A DNA stretch of 5,387 bases from CAYGOC01 sp964351495 (GTDB lineage: Bacteria > Chlamydiota > Chlamydiia > Chlamydiales > SM23-39), in contig CAYGOC010000019.1 in assembly GCA_964351495.1 (NCBI GenBank), forward strand, positions 1 to 5,387, read 5' to 3'. Within the stretch, counting starts at the first letter, position 1. Each line of letters starts with the position of its first letter. Below the pieces are notes generated by a model, which was not told the DNA's origin, made no database searches, and worked only from the letters and a program-made list of their open reading frames with translations. Made by a program: the position numbers and the translations under genes. This document shows, in pieces, positions 1 to 5,387 of the stretch.

Positions 1-164
1 ACGTTCGGAAAGGATAAGCGTTGAAAGCATCTAAACGCCAAGCCTCCTTCAAGATGAAATATCCCAATCAGACCCCCTGAAGACTACAGGGTTGATAGGT
101 CGGGTGTGTAAGCAGAGTGATCTGTTTAGCTAACCGATACTAATCGGTCGATCGGCTTGACTTT
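1..164 (+). rRNA. rrl: 23S ribosomal RNA, 3' end (partial)
   Basis: This is the last part of large-subunit rRNA domain VI; the gene begins before the window. It is recognised by conserved segments: AAAGGATAAGCGTTGAAAGC near the left edge, CCCTGAAGACTACAGGGTTGATAGG (split here as the helix 77-82/88-93 and its flank), GGGTGTGTAAGC at about 102-113, and GCTAACCGATACTAATCGGTCG at about 129-150. The mature 3' end is placed at about 164 by analogy with other bacterial 23S genes, just after CGGCTTGAC; the exact end is uncertain by a few bases. The following 76-base spacer to the 5S gene is AT-rich and holds no tRNA. The sequence broadly resembles chlamydial-type 23S, but this is an impression from memory and not an alignment. 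Confidence 0.96.
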
Positions 165-240
165 TCTTTTTTTAAGAAACAACATAAGTTTGTCAAGCAT
201 CGACTTTTTGAAGTAGCTTATAGCTCTTTTTACGAATTTT

Positions 241-354
241 TCTGGTGGTTATAGAAGAGGGGATACACCTGATCCCATCCCGAACTCAGAAGTTAAGCCC
301 TTTTGCGCCGATGGTACTATACACAAGAGTATGGAAGAGTAGGTTGCCGCCAGT
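241..354 (+). rRNA. rrf: 5S ribosomal RNA (complete)
   Basis: The closing helix is visible: CTGGTGGT (242-249) pairs with GCCGCCAG (346-353), allowing G-U pairs. Between them lie the conserved CCCATCCCGAACTCAGAAG and GTTAAG segments (about 273-297), the GATGGTACTAT segment (about 310-320), and GGAAGAGTAGG near the 3' end. The length of about 114 bases is normal for a bacterial 5S RNA. It follows the 23S gene in the same direction and is presumably cut from the same precursor. Ends are inferred from the helix and may be off by one or two bases. Confidence 0.96.
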
Positions 355-364
355 TTTTATTTTT

Positions 365-396
365 ACCCAGCAGAGTTTTCTGCTGGGTTTTTTTTT
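365..396 (+). terminator. Intrinsic terminator of the rRNA operon
   Basis: A perfect 10-bp stem, ACCCAGCAGA (365-374) with TCTGCTGGGT (379-388), closes a 4-base GTTT loop and runs straight into a T tract (388-396). This is a textbook Rho-independent terminator on the plus strand, 11 bases after the 5S closing helix. The T-rich stretch on its left side (354-364) would give A residues on the minus strand, which does not support a bidirectional role. Confidence 0.95.
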
Positions 397-406
397 GTCT
401 AAAAAC

Positions 407-410
407 GGAG
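407..410 (+). promoter_or_regulatory. Ribosome binding site for the 121-residue protein
   Basis: GGAG lies 7 bases before the ATG at 418, an ideal spacing. It supports that ATG as the start and the small frame as a real gene. The site begins only ten bases after the end of the terminator T tract. Confidence 0.7.
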
Positions 411-417
411 TGAAAAT

Positions 418-783
418 ATGTACGCTAAATGTTTTCCTAGAGCGATTCCAACTTATTCTGAAAAAAAAGAGGAATCACAAGAGCTTGTTTCAAGTCAAAG
501 TTGGGCAGGAAGAGCTTTTTCTATTTTACCTGTACCAATAGGCTTGCGTGTTCATTTTTCTGTTTTTTATGATTCTTCTAAAAGCAAATTTAGGGCGCAT
601 TTTTTGTTGTATGAAAAAAATAATACAACGCCTATCGAACTAGAGGAAAGCTTTAAAACAGAAGGCTCTTCTGTCCGTATTGTTATAAAAAAACAAGAGG
701 ATTTAGAGGGTTGTGATTTGAAAACCTTAACGTGTGCTTGCGGTTATATTTTACAAGTTCTCTATCCTAGTAAAGAACAGTGA
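418..783 (+). CDS. Hypothetical protein, 121 residues
   Basis: I do not recognise this protein. It starts at an ATG with a well-spaced GGAG and ends at TGA 781-783. No signal peptide or membrane helix is obvious. The N-terminal 30 residues are polar and charged (SEKKEESQE); the middle alternates hydrophobic and polar residues (around LRVHFSVFYDSS and FRAHFLLYEK), suggesting beta strands; and the C-terminal third has three Cys in GCDLKTLTCACGY (residues about 98-110), plus C5 near the start. The close Cys could bind metal or form disulfides, but nothing proves it. Its strand matches the rRNA operon. Only 21 bases separate the terminator from the ATG, so it has no room for a separate promoter after the terminator and may depend on read-through or on a promoter overlapping the terminator. 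Base use is AT-rich and ordinary, unlike the Gly/Thr/Ser-rich gene that follows. The frame is probably real; the function is unknown. Confidence 0.72.
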   Translation: MYAKCFPRAIPTYSEKKEESQELVSSQSWAGRAFSILPVPIGLRVHFSVFYDSSKSKFRAHFLLYEKNNTTPIELEESFKTEGSSVRIVIKKQEDLEGCDLKTLTCACGYILQVLYPSKEQ

Positions 784-836
784 ATTTTTTTCTATAAAAA
801 ATCAGACCAAATATTTTTTTTAAAACAACAACTTTG

Positions 837-842
837 TATACT
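837..842 (+). promoter_or_regulatory. Possible -10 promoter element for the large surface-protein gene
   Basis: TATACT matches the sigma-70 -10 consensus at five of six positions and sits 65 bases before the ATG at 908. The region where a -35 element should lie (about 814-819) is only a T run, so the promoter would be weak or use other contacts. A second possibility is TTGCAC at 854-859 as a -35, but the sequence 17 bases downstream (around 876-881) is a poor -10. Offered only as the best candidate in this leader. Confidence 0.3.
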
Positions 843-865
843 CAGGATTCTCCTTGCACTCTTTT

Positions 866-882
866 TTCATAGAGATTATGAA
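866..882. repeat. Inverted repeat in the leader of the large gene
   Basis: TTCATA (866-871) and TATGAA (877-882) are perfect inverted copies around a 5-base centre, and G-U pairs could lengthen the RNA stem to 862-886. In RNA it would pair the AGAGG at 882-886, the nearest purine-rich tract apart from AGGGG at 891-895. It could be an operator half-site pair or an RNA hairpin; in AT-rich DNA a 6-bp inverted repeat can also arise by chance. Confidence 0.3.
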
Positions 883-907
883 GAGGAAATAGGGGTTTTT
901 TTGAGTC

Positions 908-976
908 ATGCCGTCATTTAAAGACTTCAGAGTTTTTTTTTTCTTTTTTTTCTGGGCTCTCCCGCTATTTTCTGCA
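908..976 (+). other. Predicted N-terminal signal peptide with six consecutive Phe
   Basis: The first 23 residues show a positively charged start (K5, R8), a hydrophobic core of V9, F10-F15 and W16-A17-L18, and a likely cleavage after A23 (LFSA|T). This would send the protein through Sec to the periplasm. Phe at position -3 is not ideal, so the exact cut could differ. A Phe-only core in place of the usual Leu/Ala mix is unusual and follows from the poly-T DNA beneath it. Confidence 0.7.
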
Positions 977-3900
977 ACGATTACGGTAACTAGCAGTAAT
1001 GATTCCGGAGCGGGAACTCTTAGACAAGCTTTTATAGACGCAAATTCCGGAGATACCATTACCCTAGATATCGGTTCCGGAACAATTACTTTAGCATCAG
1101 ATTTACCCGTTATCACAATTGCCACTTTAACCATTGATGTAGCCTCCGGATCTCCTGTCGTAGATGGAGGAGATCTCTACAGAGTTTTTGCTGTAGGAAA
1201 TACTAGTACCTCTCCTACCGTATCTATTTCAGGTGTGACCATTCAAGATGGAGCCGCAATTGGAGGGCTAGGAGGAGCTACCACTGAAGGAGGAGGAGGT
1301 GGTGGTGGTTTTGGTGCAGGTGGTGGTATTTTTATAAAAGGAGATGTGACTCTTTCTGATACGACTATTTCCGGCTGCTCTGCTACAGGAGGAGACGGAG
1401 GAGAAGTTGCTTCTTTGGGAACTAGAAGAGGAGGAGCAGGAGGTGCTGGGTCTAGTTTTAGTACAGCTTCCAAAGCGGGAGGGATAGCTCCTATATTACC
1501 TAGTGAAACTGGAGGAGATGGAGGAGGAGACAATGCCGGAACAGGGGGGCCCGCAGGAAGTCATCCCACGGCCGATGGAACAAATGGAGGATTTAGTGGA
1601 GGAGCCGGAGGTGGAGGAAGAGGAAATAGCGCAACTGCCGGATATGGTGGCGTAGGAGGTTATGGAGGCGGCGGCGGCGGCGGCGGAAATGCTAATAGCC
1701 CAAACTTAGGAGGAGATGGAGGAGCGGGAGGATTTGGAGCCGGTGGCGGTGGAGCAGGAGATAGAGACTCTGCAGGAACTACTCCGGGAGGCGCCGGAGG
1801 TACTTTAGGAGGAGCAGGAGGAGATGCTTTTGGTACAGGAGGAGCCCAAGGAGGCGGAGGAGGGGGTGGTGGTGCTGCAGGTGGTAGCGCTTTTGTATAT
1901 ACTAGCTCTACTCTTACCATTAGCTCTAGTTCAAGCATCGGAAATGGAGCCGTTACAGGAGGAACCGGAGGCACTACGATCTCAGGCGGTGCAGATCCAG
2001 GAGAAAATGGAAGTGGACTTGGAACAGGAATTTTTCTAGCAGACTCTGCTTCTTTGATTTTAGACGGGGCGCCTACTATTAGTTGCCCTATTGATACTCA
2101 CTCTAGTTTGACAGACTCCGGGGTTACCAAACAAGGCTCCGGAACCGTGACTTTGAGTAATAACAGTACCTACAAGGGAGGAACCACCATTACAGCAGGA
2201 ACCTTGAGTATTTCTGCAGATGCTCATTTGGGAGATTCTTCCGGAAGCGTTACTTTAAATGGAGGAACACTTCAAGTAGGCGCTACTTTTTCTACTTCGA
2301 GGGCTTTTTCTTTAGGAGTAAGTGATGGAACAATTCAGGTAGATCCTACTTTTACCTATACGGCAGGAGGGGCTTTTACAGGTTCGGGAGCTTTAACCAA
2401 AACAGGAACGGGAACGCTTACCTTAACTTCTGCCTCGAATAACTACTCAGGAGGAACGACCATATCCACAGGAACTCTTGCTTTGACAGGTAGTGGTGTT
2501 CTCTCTTCTACCGGGGCTGTAGTTGCTAACGGGACTTTTGATATTTCCGGTGTTACTACTTCTTCTACAATAGGGCCTCTTTCGGGATCAGGAACGGTTG
2601 ATTTAGGAGCCAAAGCACTTACCGTAAATGAATCTTCAGCCACTGAATTTTCGGGAACCATAACAGGAACGGGTGGTTCTTTAACAAAGGCAGGGGCAGA
2701 AGCGCTCACTCTTTCGGGAGCCTCTAGTGATTACACAGGAGGAACGACTCTTTCTGCAGGTACAATAATAGCTAACGCAAGTGGTACTTTAGGAAGTGGA
2801 ACTTTAGCTACGGCAAATGGAACTACGCTTGCTTTAGGATCTTCGGTAACCCTATCTAATACACCTACTATCACAGGAACTCTTACCGTAGATGTTTCTT
2901 CAGGGACAGGAACCCTTTCAGGGGATATAGCGGAATCGGGAGCGGCGAATATTACCAAAACAGGCGCGGGAAATTTAACCCTTTCGGGAAATAATGCCTA
3001 TTCGGGGACTACTACGCTTTCCGCAGGGGAAATAACCATCACTCAATCTACCGGATTTGGAACGAGTAGTGTGGTGGCAGCCGATGGAACCACCATTAGA
3101 ATGACCGGGGGGCTAACAGTATCTAATGCCCTTGATTTAACAGGAACTGTCTCCATAGACACATCTACTACTAGCGATACCCTTTCAGGACAAATTACAG
3201 GAACCGGAATTTTAAATAAAACCGCATCATCGCCGCAGCTTACCCTTTCTAATGGTTCCAATAACTACTCAGGGGGAACTGTTATTAATACAGGGACGGT
3301 TGCAGCAGGAGCCAGCGGATCTTTAGGAACGGGAAGTGTTACTTTTGGATCAAGTACTACCGTGGAGTTTACCTCCGGTATTACGCTTGCTAATGATATG
3401 ACTGTTCCGGGCGGTTCATCAGGAACGTTAGGCGTAGCCTCCGGATCGGCTACTTTATCAGGAGAATTATCTGGGACATTTCAGAAGTCAGGAGCAGGAA
3501 CGTTAATCTATTCAGGAACAGGGGGTGCTAGTAGTTCTACTTTGATAGTAGGTGCCGGAGTGCTTAGTTTAACAGGAGATATGCCTGAGTGTAACCTCAA
3601 TTTGACCGCTTCAGGGAACCCTCTTTCTGTACAAACAGGGATCCACCAAATTGGTTCTGTGCAGGGATCGGGAGGTATTTCATTAGATACAGGATCGACT
3701 CTTTCTTTGGAAGGCCCTTTTGGTACGTATGCAGGAATTACTTCCGGATCCGGGAACCTAGAAATAGGAAGTGGGGCGATTCGGTTTTCAGCAAGCGGCA
3801 ACCATACAGGGACTACCACGATGCAAAGCGGCGCTTTTCTTTTTTTAAGTAGTGGGGCCGATTATACAGGGTCACAATTTGTGATGAGCTCAGGAGGAAC

Positions 3901-5387
3901 CTTATATAAAAATACAGGAGATGGGTCGAGTACAGTAGCCAATATAGAAGGAGCAGGAACTATTAGACTGGAATCAGGAACGAGCCTTTCTTTTGGGGGA
4001 GATAATGCCTCTACGGAATTCTCGGGGAACTTTACCCGAGCGGGAAATATTACAAAAACAGGAACAGGCACTCTTACCGTATCCGGAAGTGCTAGTGATT
4101 CTACAGGGACATTTACTGTAAGTGATGGGGATCTTACTTTAAGTGGAGACTTGCCTACATCTTCTATGAATCTTGATGGAGGAACCCTAACTACTTCAGG
4201 GGCAGGTACCCATTCTATAGGGAGTCTAACAGGAAGTTCCGGGGTAACTCTTGCAGCGAGTACCATTCTTTCTATGGGAGGAAATAATTCCAGCACTAGC
4301 TACTCAGGAGTTATTACAGGAGATGGAGCTCTTACTAAAACAGGTTCGGGTACTACGACTCTTACAGGGGTTAATGACTATACGGGAGGAACTACCATAT
4401 CTGTAGGAAGTTTAGCTTTATCTGTGGATGGGGCGCTTTCTTCTTCCGGCTCTGTAGTAGTTAATGGAACTTTTGATATAACAGCTGTTACCACCTCCTC
4501 TTCAATAGGGCCTCTTTCGGGATCAGGAACGGTTGATTTAGGAGCCAAAGCACTTACCGTAAATGAATCTTCTGCTACCGAATTTTCGGGAACCATAACA
4601 GGAACGGGCGGTTCTTTAACAAAGGCAGGGGCAGAGGCGCTCACTCTTTCCGGAGCCTCTAGTGATTACACAGGAGGAACTACGCTTTCTGCAGGTACAA
4701 TAATAGCTAATGCAAGCGGTACTTTAGGAAGCGGTTCTGTAGCTATGGCAACCGGGACCACGCTTTCTTTGGGATCTTCGGTGACGCTTTCTAATGGAGT
4801 AACGTTAACGGGAACCGATACGGTAGAGGTCTCTTCCGGAACAGGAACGCTTTCGGGAGTGATAACGAGTACGGGAGCCCTTATTAAAACAGGAGCCGGG
4901 ACGCTGGTTTTATCAAATGGATCGAATGACTACTCAGGAGGAACGACTCTTTCTGCGGGGACTTTATCAGCTACCGCAAGTGGAGCTTTAGGAAGCGGTT
5001 CTTTAGCTATGTCAGATGGGACAACCCTTTCTTTGGGCTCTTCTGTGACGCTTTCTAATGGGGTGACGTTGACAGGAACCGATACGGTAGATGTCTCTTC
5101 CGGGACAGGAACGCTTTCAGGAGTGATAACCAGTACAGGGCTCCTTACTAAAACAGGAGCCGGGACTTTGGTTTTATCGAACGGGTCCAATGACTATTCC
5201 GGAGGGACTACTATATCTGCGGGGACTTTATCAGCCACTGCAAGCGGCGCTTTAGGAAGCGGCTCTGTATCCATGGCAGATGGGACAACCCTTTCTTTGG
5301 GCTCTTCTGTGACGCTTTCTAATGGGGTGACGTTGACAGGAACCGATACGGTAGATGTCTCTTCCGGGACAGGAACGCTTTCAGGAG
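908..5387 (+). CDS. Giant autotransporter-type adhesin passenger, partial (3' end beyond window)
   Basis: The frame is open for 1493 codons with no stop before the right edge. The ATG is fixed by an in-frame TGA two codons earlier (902-904); AGGGG at 891-895 is a rather distant ribosome binding site. Order of parts: signal peptide (residues 1 to about 23, ending LFSA); a beta-helix entry segment (about 24-117) with the SNDSGAGTLRQAF motif typical of bacterial right-handed beta-helix surface proteins; a Gly-rich segment (119-326); a linker; then twelve copies of the passenger-associated transport repeat (PATR, autotransporter-associated beta-strand repeat), with consensus K-T-G-x-G-T-L-x-L, Y-S-G-G-T-T and G-T-L. 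Three Cys only (157, 393, 895), one Trp (in the signal), 18 Lys; rich in Gly, Ser and Thr. Proteins with these repeats are normally exported through a C-terminal outer-membrane beta-barrel and shown on or shed from the cell surface, with adhesion a common role. The barrel is not in the window, so the secretion route is inferred. It is not a classic chlamydial Pmp, since repeated FxxN motifs are lacking. Confidence 0.93.
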   Translation, partial: MPSFKDFRVFFFFFFWALPLFSATITVTSSNDSGAGTLRQAFIDANSGDTITLDIGSGTITLASDLPVITIATLTIDVASGSPVVDGGDLYRVFAVGNTSTSPTVSISGVTIQDGAAIGGLGGATTEGGGGGGGFGAGGGIFIKGDVTLSDTTISGCSATGGDGGEVASLGTRRGGAGGAGSSFSTASKAGGIAPILPSETGGDGGGDNAGTGGPAGSHPTADGTNGGFSGGAGGGGRGNSATAGYGGVGGYGGGGGGGGNANSPNLGGDGGAGGFGAGGGGAGDRDSAGTTPGGAGGTLGGAGGDAFGTGGAQGGGGGGGGAAGGSAFVYTSSTLTISSSSSIGNGAVTGGTGGTTISGGADPGENGSGLGTGIFLADSASLILDGAPTISCPIDTHSSLTDSGVTKQGSGTVTLSNNSTYKGGTTITAGTLSISADAHLGDSSGSVTLNGGTLQVGATFSTSRAFSLGVSDGTIQVDPTFTYTAGGAFTGSGALTKTGTGTLTLTSASNNYSGGTTISTGTLALTGSGVLSSTGAVVANGTFDISGVTTSSTIGPLSGSGTVDLGAKALTVNESSATEFSGTITGTGGSLTKAGAEALTLSGASSDYTGGTTLSAGTIIANASGTLGSGTLATANGTTLALGSSVTLSNTPTITGTLTVDVSSGTGTLSGDIAESGAANITKTGAGNLTLSGNNAYSGTTTLSAGEITITQSTGFGTSSVVAADGTTIRMTGGLTVSNALDLTGTVSIDTSTTSDTLSGQITGTGILNKTASSPQLTLSNGSNNYSGGTVINTGTVAAGASGSLGTGSVTFGSSTTVEFTSGITLANDMTVPGGSSGTLGVASGSATLSGELSGTFQKSGAGTLIYSGTGGASSSTLIVGAGVLSLTGDMPECNLNLTASGNPLSVQTGIHQIGSVQGSGGISLDTGSTLSLEGPFGTYAGITSGSGNLEIGSGAIRFSASGNHTGTTTMQSGAFLFLSSGADYTGSQFVMSSGGTLYKNTGDGSSTVANIEGAGTIRLESGTSLSFGGDNASTEFSGNFTRAGNITKTGTGTLTVSGSASDSTGTFTVSDGDLTLSGDLPTSSMNLDGGTLTTSGAGTHSIGSLTGSSGVTLAASTILSMGGNNSSTSYSGVITGDGALTKTGSGTTTLTGVNDYTGGTTISVGSLALSVDGALSSSGSVVVNGTFDITAVTTSSSIGPLSGSGTVDLGAKALTVNESSATEFSGTITGTGGSLTKAGAEALTLSGASSDYTGGTTLSAGTIIANASGTLGSGSVAMATGTTLSLGSSVTLSNGVTLTGTDTVEVSSGTGTLSGVITSTGALIKTGAGTLVLSNGSNDYSGGTTLSAGTLSATASGALGSGSLAMSDGTTLSLGSSVTLSNGVTLTGTDTVDVSSGTGTLSGVITSTGLLTKTGAGTLVLSNGSNDYSGGTTISAGTLSATASGALGSGSVSMADGTTLSLGSSVTLSNGVTLTGTDTVDVSSGTGTLSG
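933..951 (+). repeat. Homopolymer tract T10-C-T8 within the signal-peptide codons
   Basis: Ten T (933-942), one C, then eight T (944-951) encode the end of V9 and F10-F15. Loss of one T in the first run moves the frame to a TAA at 987-989, and gain of one leads to a TAG at 991-993, so either slip leaves only a peptide of about 28 residues. The tract is therefore placed where length change would switch the giant protein off. Whether it varies cannot be seen from one sequence. Confidence 0.85.
1262..1885 (+). other. Gly-rich low-complexity segment of the adhesin (residues 119-326)
   Basis: About 208 residues made chiefly of GG-x and G-x-G patterns with Ala, Asp, Ser and Thr, interrupted near its start by a beta-strand stretch (IFIKGDVTLSDTTISGC, residues 141-157). 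It holds three long Gly runs: seven (128-134), eight (253-260) and eight (315-322). Similar GG-rich insertions occur in beta-helix surface proteins between early coils, where they probably form flexible loops. Glycine is written mainly as GGA, which gives many AGGAGG motifs in the mRNA (for example 1270-1275 and three overlapping at 1288-1299). Confidence 0.85.
1667..1684 (+). repeat. Trinucleotide repeat (GGC)6 encoding glycine
   Basis: Six perfect GGC codons, flanked on both sides by GGA, give eight Gly in a row (residues 253-260). Changes in copy number would keep the frame and merely lengthen or shorten the Gly run. GGC is otherwise less used than GGA here, which suggests the run grew by slippage. 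Confidence 0.85.
2570..2800 (+). repeat. Long intragenic duplication, copy A
   Basis: These 77 codons (residues 555-631) encode exactly the same residues as codons 1200-1276 at 4505-4735, 1935 bases downstream. By eye the two copies differ at 12 bases, all synonymous third positions. The block spans the end of one module and the third PATR motif. Upstream the copies diverge to similar but different residues (NGTFDISGVTTSS here, NGTFDITAVTTSS there). Confidence 0.92.
4505..4735 (+). repeat. Long intragenic duplication, copy B
   Basis: Second copy of the 231-bp block at 2570-2800, holding the tenth PATR motif. Changes relative to copy A include TCA-GCC-ACT to TCT-GCT-ACC, GAA to GAG, AAC to AAT and GGA to GGT, none altering the protein. 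Beyond its right edge it leads into the 264-bp tandem units. Confidence 0.92.
4715..5387 (+). repeat. Tandem 264-bp (88-residue) coding repeats, two full units and a partial third
   Basis: Unit 1 is 4715-4978, unit 2 is 4979-5242, and unit 3 starts at 5243 and is cut by the window edge. Each reads SG-x-LGSGS, then GTTLSLGSSVTLSNGVTLTG, TDTV-E/D-VSSGTGTLSG, VITSTG and a PATR motif ending AGTLSATA. Units 2 and 3 are identical over 111 bases (5013-5123 and 5277-5387). A more divergent relative of the unit lies at about 2777-3040. Further units are likely to follow beyond the window. Confidence 0.93.

Larger units (their letters stand above)
2126..5387 (+). repeat. Array of twelve PATR modules with a period of about 91 residues
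   Basis: Each module ends in a PATR motif of about 30 residues. Motif positions in DNA: 2126-2212, 2393-2485, 2681-2770, 2951-3040, 3212-3307, 3479-3571, 3758-3847 (degenerate, no Lys), 4049-4141, 4331-4420, 4616-4705, 4880-4972 and 5144-5236. The key Lys are residues 408, 498, 594, 684, 771, 860, (Ile953 in the seventh copy), 1050, 1144, 1239, 1327 and 1415, giving steps of 87 to 97 residues. Copies 6-8 lack the usual Tyr of Y-S-G-G; copy 5 has an ASSPQ replacement in the K-T-G-x-G part. Repeats of this kind build a beta-helix in autotransporter passengers. A thirteenth module begins at about 5243 and runs off the window. Confidence 0.88.

Noticed and set aside
165..240. tRNA or other RNA gene in the 23S-5S spacer
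   Set aside because: The spacer is 76 bases, AT-rich, and shows no cloverleaf arms or T-arm GTTCGA motif; the short TTTCTT/AAGAAA pairing at 163-179 is too weak to interpret.
245..541. Plus-strand frame starting in the 5S gene
   Set aside because: It runs through the structural 5S RNA and the terminator and overlaps the better-supported gene at 418-783 in another frame.
784..802. A/T-only hairpin after the small gene as a terminator
   Set aside because: The stem ATTTTTT/AAAAAAT has no G-C pair and is not directly followed by a T tract, so it would be too weak to call.
1243..1974. Long Pro-rich open frames on the minus strand (1243-1533 and 1660-1974)
   Set aside because: They are the complement of Gly codons: GGN on the plus strand reads as NCC and shifted Pro codons on the minus strand. 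They lack domains and lie fully inside the plus-strand gene.
1824..2039. Plus-strand frame of 71 residues within the Gly-rich segment
   Set aside because: It is a shifted reading of GGA-rich codons (giving Glu, Leu, Val and Gln repeats) inside the large gene.
2443..5190. Further minus-strand frames opposite the module array, two of them nearly identical (2443-2709 and 4378-4644)
   Set aside because: They mirror the coding repeats of the plus-strand gene; the near identity simply reflects the intragenic duplication. No separate ribosome binding sites or families are seen.
908..5387. Classic chlamydial polymorphic membrane protein (Pmp)
   Set aside because: Pmps are marked by many FxxN and GGA(I/L/V) motifs. 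Here FxxN occurs essentially once (FSGN near 4019-4030), while PATR motifs dominate, so the protein belongs to the broader PATR/beta-helix autotransporter type.
4715..5387. CRISPR array or mobile-element repeats
   Set aside because: The repeats are 264 bp, directly joined, in frame and protein-coding, with no spacers, terminal inverted repeats or transposase.

Overview
The window runs from the 3' end of a ribosomal RNA operon into a very large surface-protein gene that continues past the right edge. The rRNA is clearly bacterial. The 23S tail, the short 5S RNA, poly-T tracts and a Gly-rich/beta-helix autotransporter-type passenger would fit an intracellular member of the Chlamydiota (environmental chlamydia type), but this lineage call is an inference from general resemblance. 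A database comparison of the rRNA would settle it.

Layout: the 3' end of the 23S rRNA (1 to about 164), a 76-base spacer without a tRNA, a complete 5S rRNA (about 241-354), and a strong intrinsic terminator (365-396). Next comes a compact unrecognised gene for a 121-residue protein (418-783), starting only 21 bases after the terminator. A 124-base AT-rich leader (784-907) holds a weak promoter candidate and an inverted repeat. From 908 to the end, one uninterrupted frame (at least 1493 codons, no stop) encodes a secreted, low-complexity repeat protein.

The large protein has four visible parts: an N-terminal signal peptide with six consecutive Phe encoded by a near-continuous poly-T tract; a beta-helix entry segment (residues about 24-117); a Gly-rich segment of about 210 residues (119-326); and, after a short linker, an array of twelve modules of about 91 residues. 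Each module carries one copy of the passenger-associated transport repeat (K-T-G-x-G-T-L-x-L ... Y-S-G-G-T-T ... G-T-L). The anchoring C-terminal beta-barrel expected of an autotransporter is not in the window.

The main points for a second look are: a T10-C-T8 tract in the signal-peptide codons, where a one-base slip in either direction ends translation almost at once (a possible on/off switch); the regular 87-97 residue module period; two distant 231-bp segments that differ at 12 third codon positions with no amino-acid change; and near-identical 264-bp tandem units at the right edge, which are prone to recombination and to misassembly.
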